DNA of 64,000 nucleotides, taken from contig NZ_ML133568.1 in the NCBI RefSeq assembly GCF_003985125.1, positions 1-64,000 of the forward strand. Reading direction: 5' to 3'. Under the pieces are notes generated by a model, which worked only from the letters and a program-made list of their open reading frames with translations, ran no database searches and had not been told where the DNA came from. This document shows, in pieces, positions 63,101-64,000 of the stretch. Position 1 is the first letter of the stretch; every line of letters starts with the position of its first letter. This stretch comes from Rhizobium phaseoli. GTDB lineage: Bacteria > Pseudomonadota > Alphaproteobacteria > Rhizobiales > Rhizobiaceae. A program made the position numbers and the translations under genes.

Positions 63101-64000
63101 ATGGCGATGACCAATCCACCGCAGTTTACCTGGGACGATCTGCAGTTCTTTCTCGCCGTCGCCCGCACCGGGCAGCTGTCGACGGCCGCCCGGCAGCTGC
63201 GCTCCAGCCATGCCACCGTTTCGCGGCGCATCGACCGGCTGGAATTCACCCTCAAAGTCAAGCTGTTCGAGCGCAATCCACGCGGTTACGTGCTGACCGC
63301 CATGGGCACACGCTTCATCGAGACGGCCGAGCGGATGGAGCAGGAGACCGAGCGGCTGCGCGCCGACCTCGCCGACGGCTCGATGGCGCAGCGCGGCCTG
63401 GTGCGCCTGAGCGCGCCGGAAGGTTTTGCCAATTTCTTCTTCGCCACCGTGCTGCACCGGTTTGCCGCCCGGCATCCGCATCTGGCGCTCGAACTGGTGA
63501 CGATCCAGCAGATCATGTCGCTGTCGCGCAAGGAGGCCGATCTGTCCGTGGTGCTCGACGAGCCGAAGGGCGGGCCCTATTTCGCCGAGAAGCTGACCGA
63601 CTATCATCTGCAGATCTACGGCTCGCGCGACTATCTGGCGAAGGCGCCTGCGATCACCTGCCGCGACGACCTGCTTGAGCATCCCTTCGTCAGCTACATC
63701 GAGGAGATGATTTTCGCGCCGGGCCTGGATTACCTCAGCGATGTGCATCCGCGCATCAAGCCGCAGTTCCAGAGCTCCAGCATCTTCGCGCAGCTGACCG
63801 CCACCCGAAACGGCCTCGGCCTCTGCATCCTGCCCTATTTCTTCGCCAGCCGTTATCCCGAGCTGGTGCGGGTGCTGCCCGCGGAAATCGACCTCAAGCG
63901 CCAGTACTGGATCACCTGTCATCGCGACCTGAAACAGGCGCCGCGCGTGCGCGCCGTCATCGACTTCCTGCGTGAGGCCGTGCGCGGCGAGGACGCGCGC
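63101..64000 (+). CDS. LysR-family regulator, cut by the window edge
   Basis: At least 300 residues, open to the end of the window. HTH GQLSTAARQLRSSHATVSRR (about 24-43), then a substrate-binding domain with RLSAPEGFANFFFATVLHRF and GLGLCILPYFFASRYPELV. Belongs to the CrgA-like subgroup (WDDLQFFLAVARTG). ATG at 63101 with GAGAGAA upstream. The stop should be only a few codons past 64000. Target unknown; the divergent small gene is the nearest. Confidence 0.88.
   Translation, partial: MAMTNPPQFTWDDLQFFLAVARTGQLSTAARQLRSSHATVSRRIDRLEFTLKVKLFERNPRGYVLTAMGTRFIETAERMEQETERLRADLADGSMAQRGLVRLSAPEGFANFFFATVLHRFAARHPHLALELVTIQQIMSLSRKEADLSVVLDEPKGGPYFAEKLTDYHLQIYGSRDYLAKAPAITCRDDLLEHPFVSYIEEMIFAPGLDYLSDVHPRIKPQFQSSSIFAQLTATRNGLGLCILPYFFASRYPELVRVLPAEIDLKRQYWITCHRDLKQAPRVRAVIDFLREAVRGEDAR

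Overview
The window looks like a segment of a fast-growing Rhizobium genome (R. leguminosarum / R. etli group). It has high GC, many ABC uptake operons, the rhizobial rhamnose locus in its characteristic order (rhaI-rhaD / rhaR-rhaS-rhaT-rhaP-rhaQ-rhaU-rhaK), an asparagine catabolism operon like R. etli ansRPAB, a TPP-riboswitch-controlled thiMED operon, and RIME-like palindromes. From memory of the family, rha and thiMED lie on a large plasmid (p42e/pRL11 type) in related strains. That placement is inference. I saw no rRNA, tRNA, CRISPR array, phage or intact insertion sequence.

Layout. 0-2 kb: a possible IS-end repeat, an AhpD/CMD-like protein and a TauD-family dioxygenase. 2-16 kb: one long minus-strand block, read right to left: a Dpp/Opp-type ABC importer, RidA, a SelA-like PLP enzyme, a fused double ATPase, a ureidoglycine-aminohydrolase-like bicupin, two tandem paralogous GntR regulators, then ansP-ansA-ansB. 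16-19.3 kb: a DUF1349-like protein, a TPP riboswitch, thiM-thiE-thiD and a terminator. 19.5-26.4 kb: a GNAT protein, a GH3 N-acetylhexosaminidase-like enzyme and a second complete Dpp/Opp importer. 26.4-30 kb: a spermidine-synthase-like protein, an HpcH/HpaI aldolase, a small membrane protein and a lower-GC islet with a methyltransferase. 30-38.4 kb: a choline-sulfatase with divergent LysR, a sugar isomerase, an amidase, small hypotheticals, a TetR with a palindromic operator, a hydantoinase-B gene remnant and an SDR.

38.6-42.4 kb: an IclR regulator, a frameshifted COG3964 amidohydrolase gene, an ECF41-type sigma factor and its divergent CMD-family partner. 42.4-53.4 kb: the complete rhamnose locus. 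53.4-55.1 kb: a hydratase-like protein and an orphan siderophore-type ATPase. 55.1-62.3 kb: a branched-chain-type ABC operon (livK-G-F-H-M) followed by a GMC oxidoreductase and MmsB. 62.6-64 kb: a small hypothetical and a LysR gene cut by the window edge.

The most unusual observation is regulatory. The promoter of the SelA-like/RidA/bicupin importer operon (near 16.0 kb) and that of the frameshifted COG3964 amidohydrolase (near 40.8 kb) are near copies. Both read TTGACA-N16-TATTCT, followed 11-13 nt later by an AT-rich motif (CATAATTATG-like). A related motif sits in front of the IclR gene next to the amidohydrolase. COG3964 and SelA-like genes are neighbours in other bacteria, so this looks like one scattered, uncharacterised catabolic regulon whose amidohydrolase is broken here.
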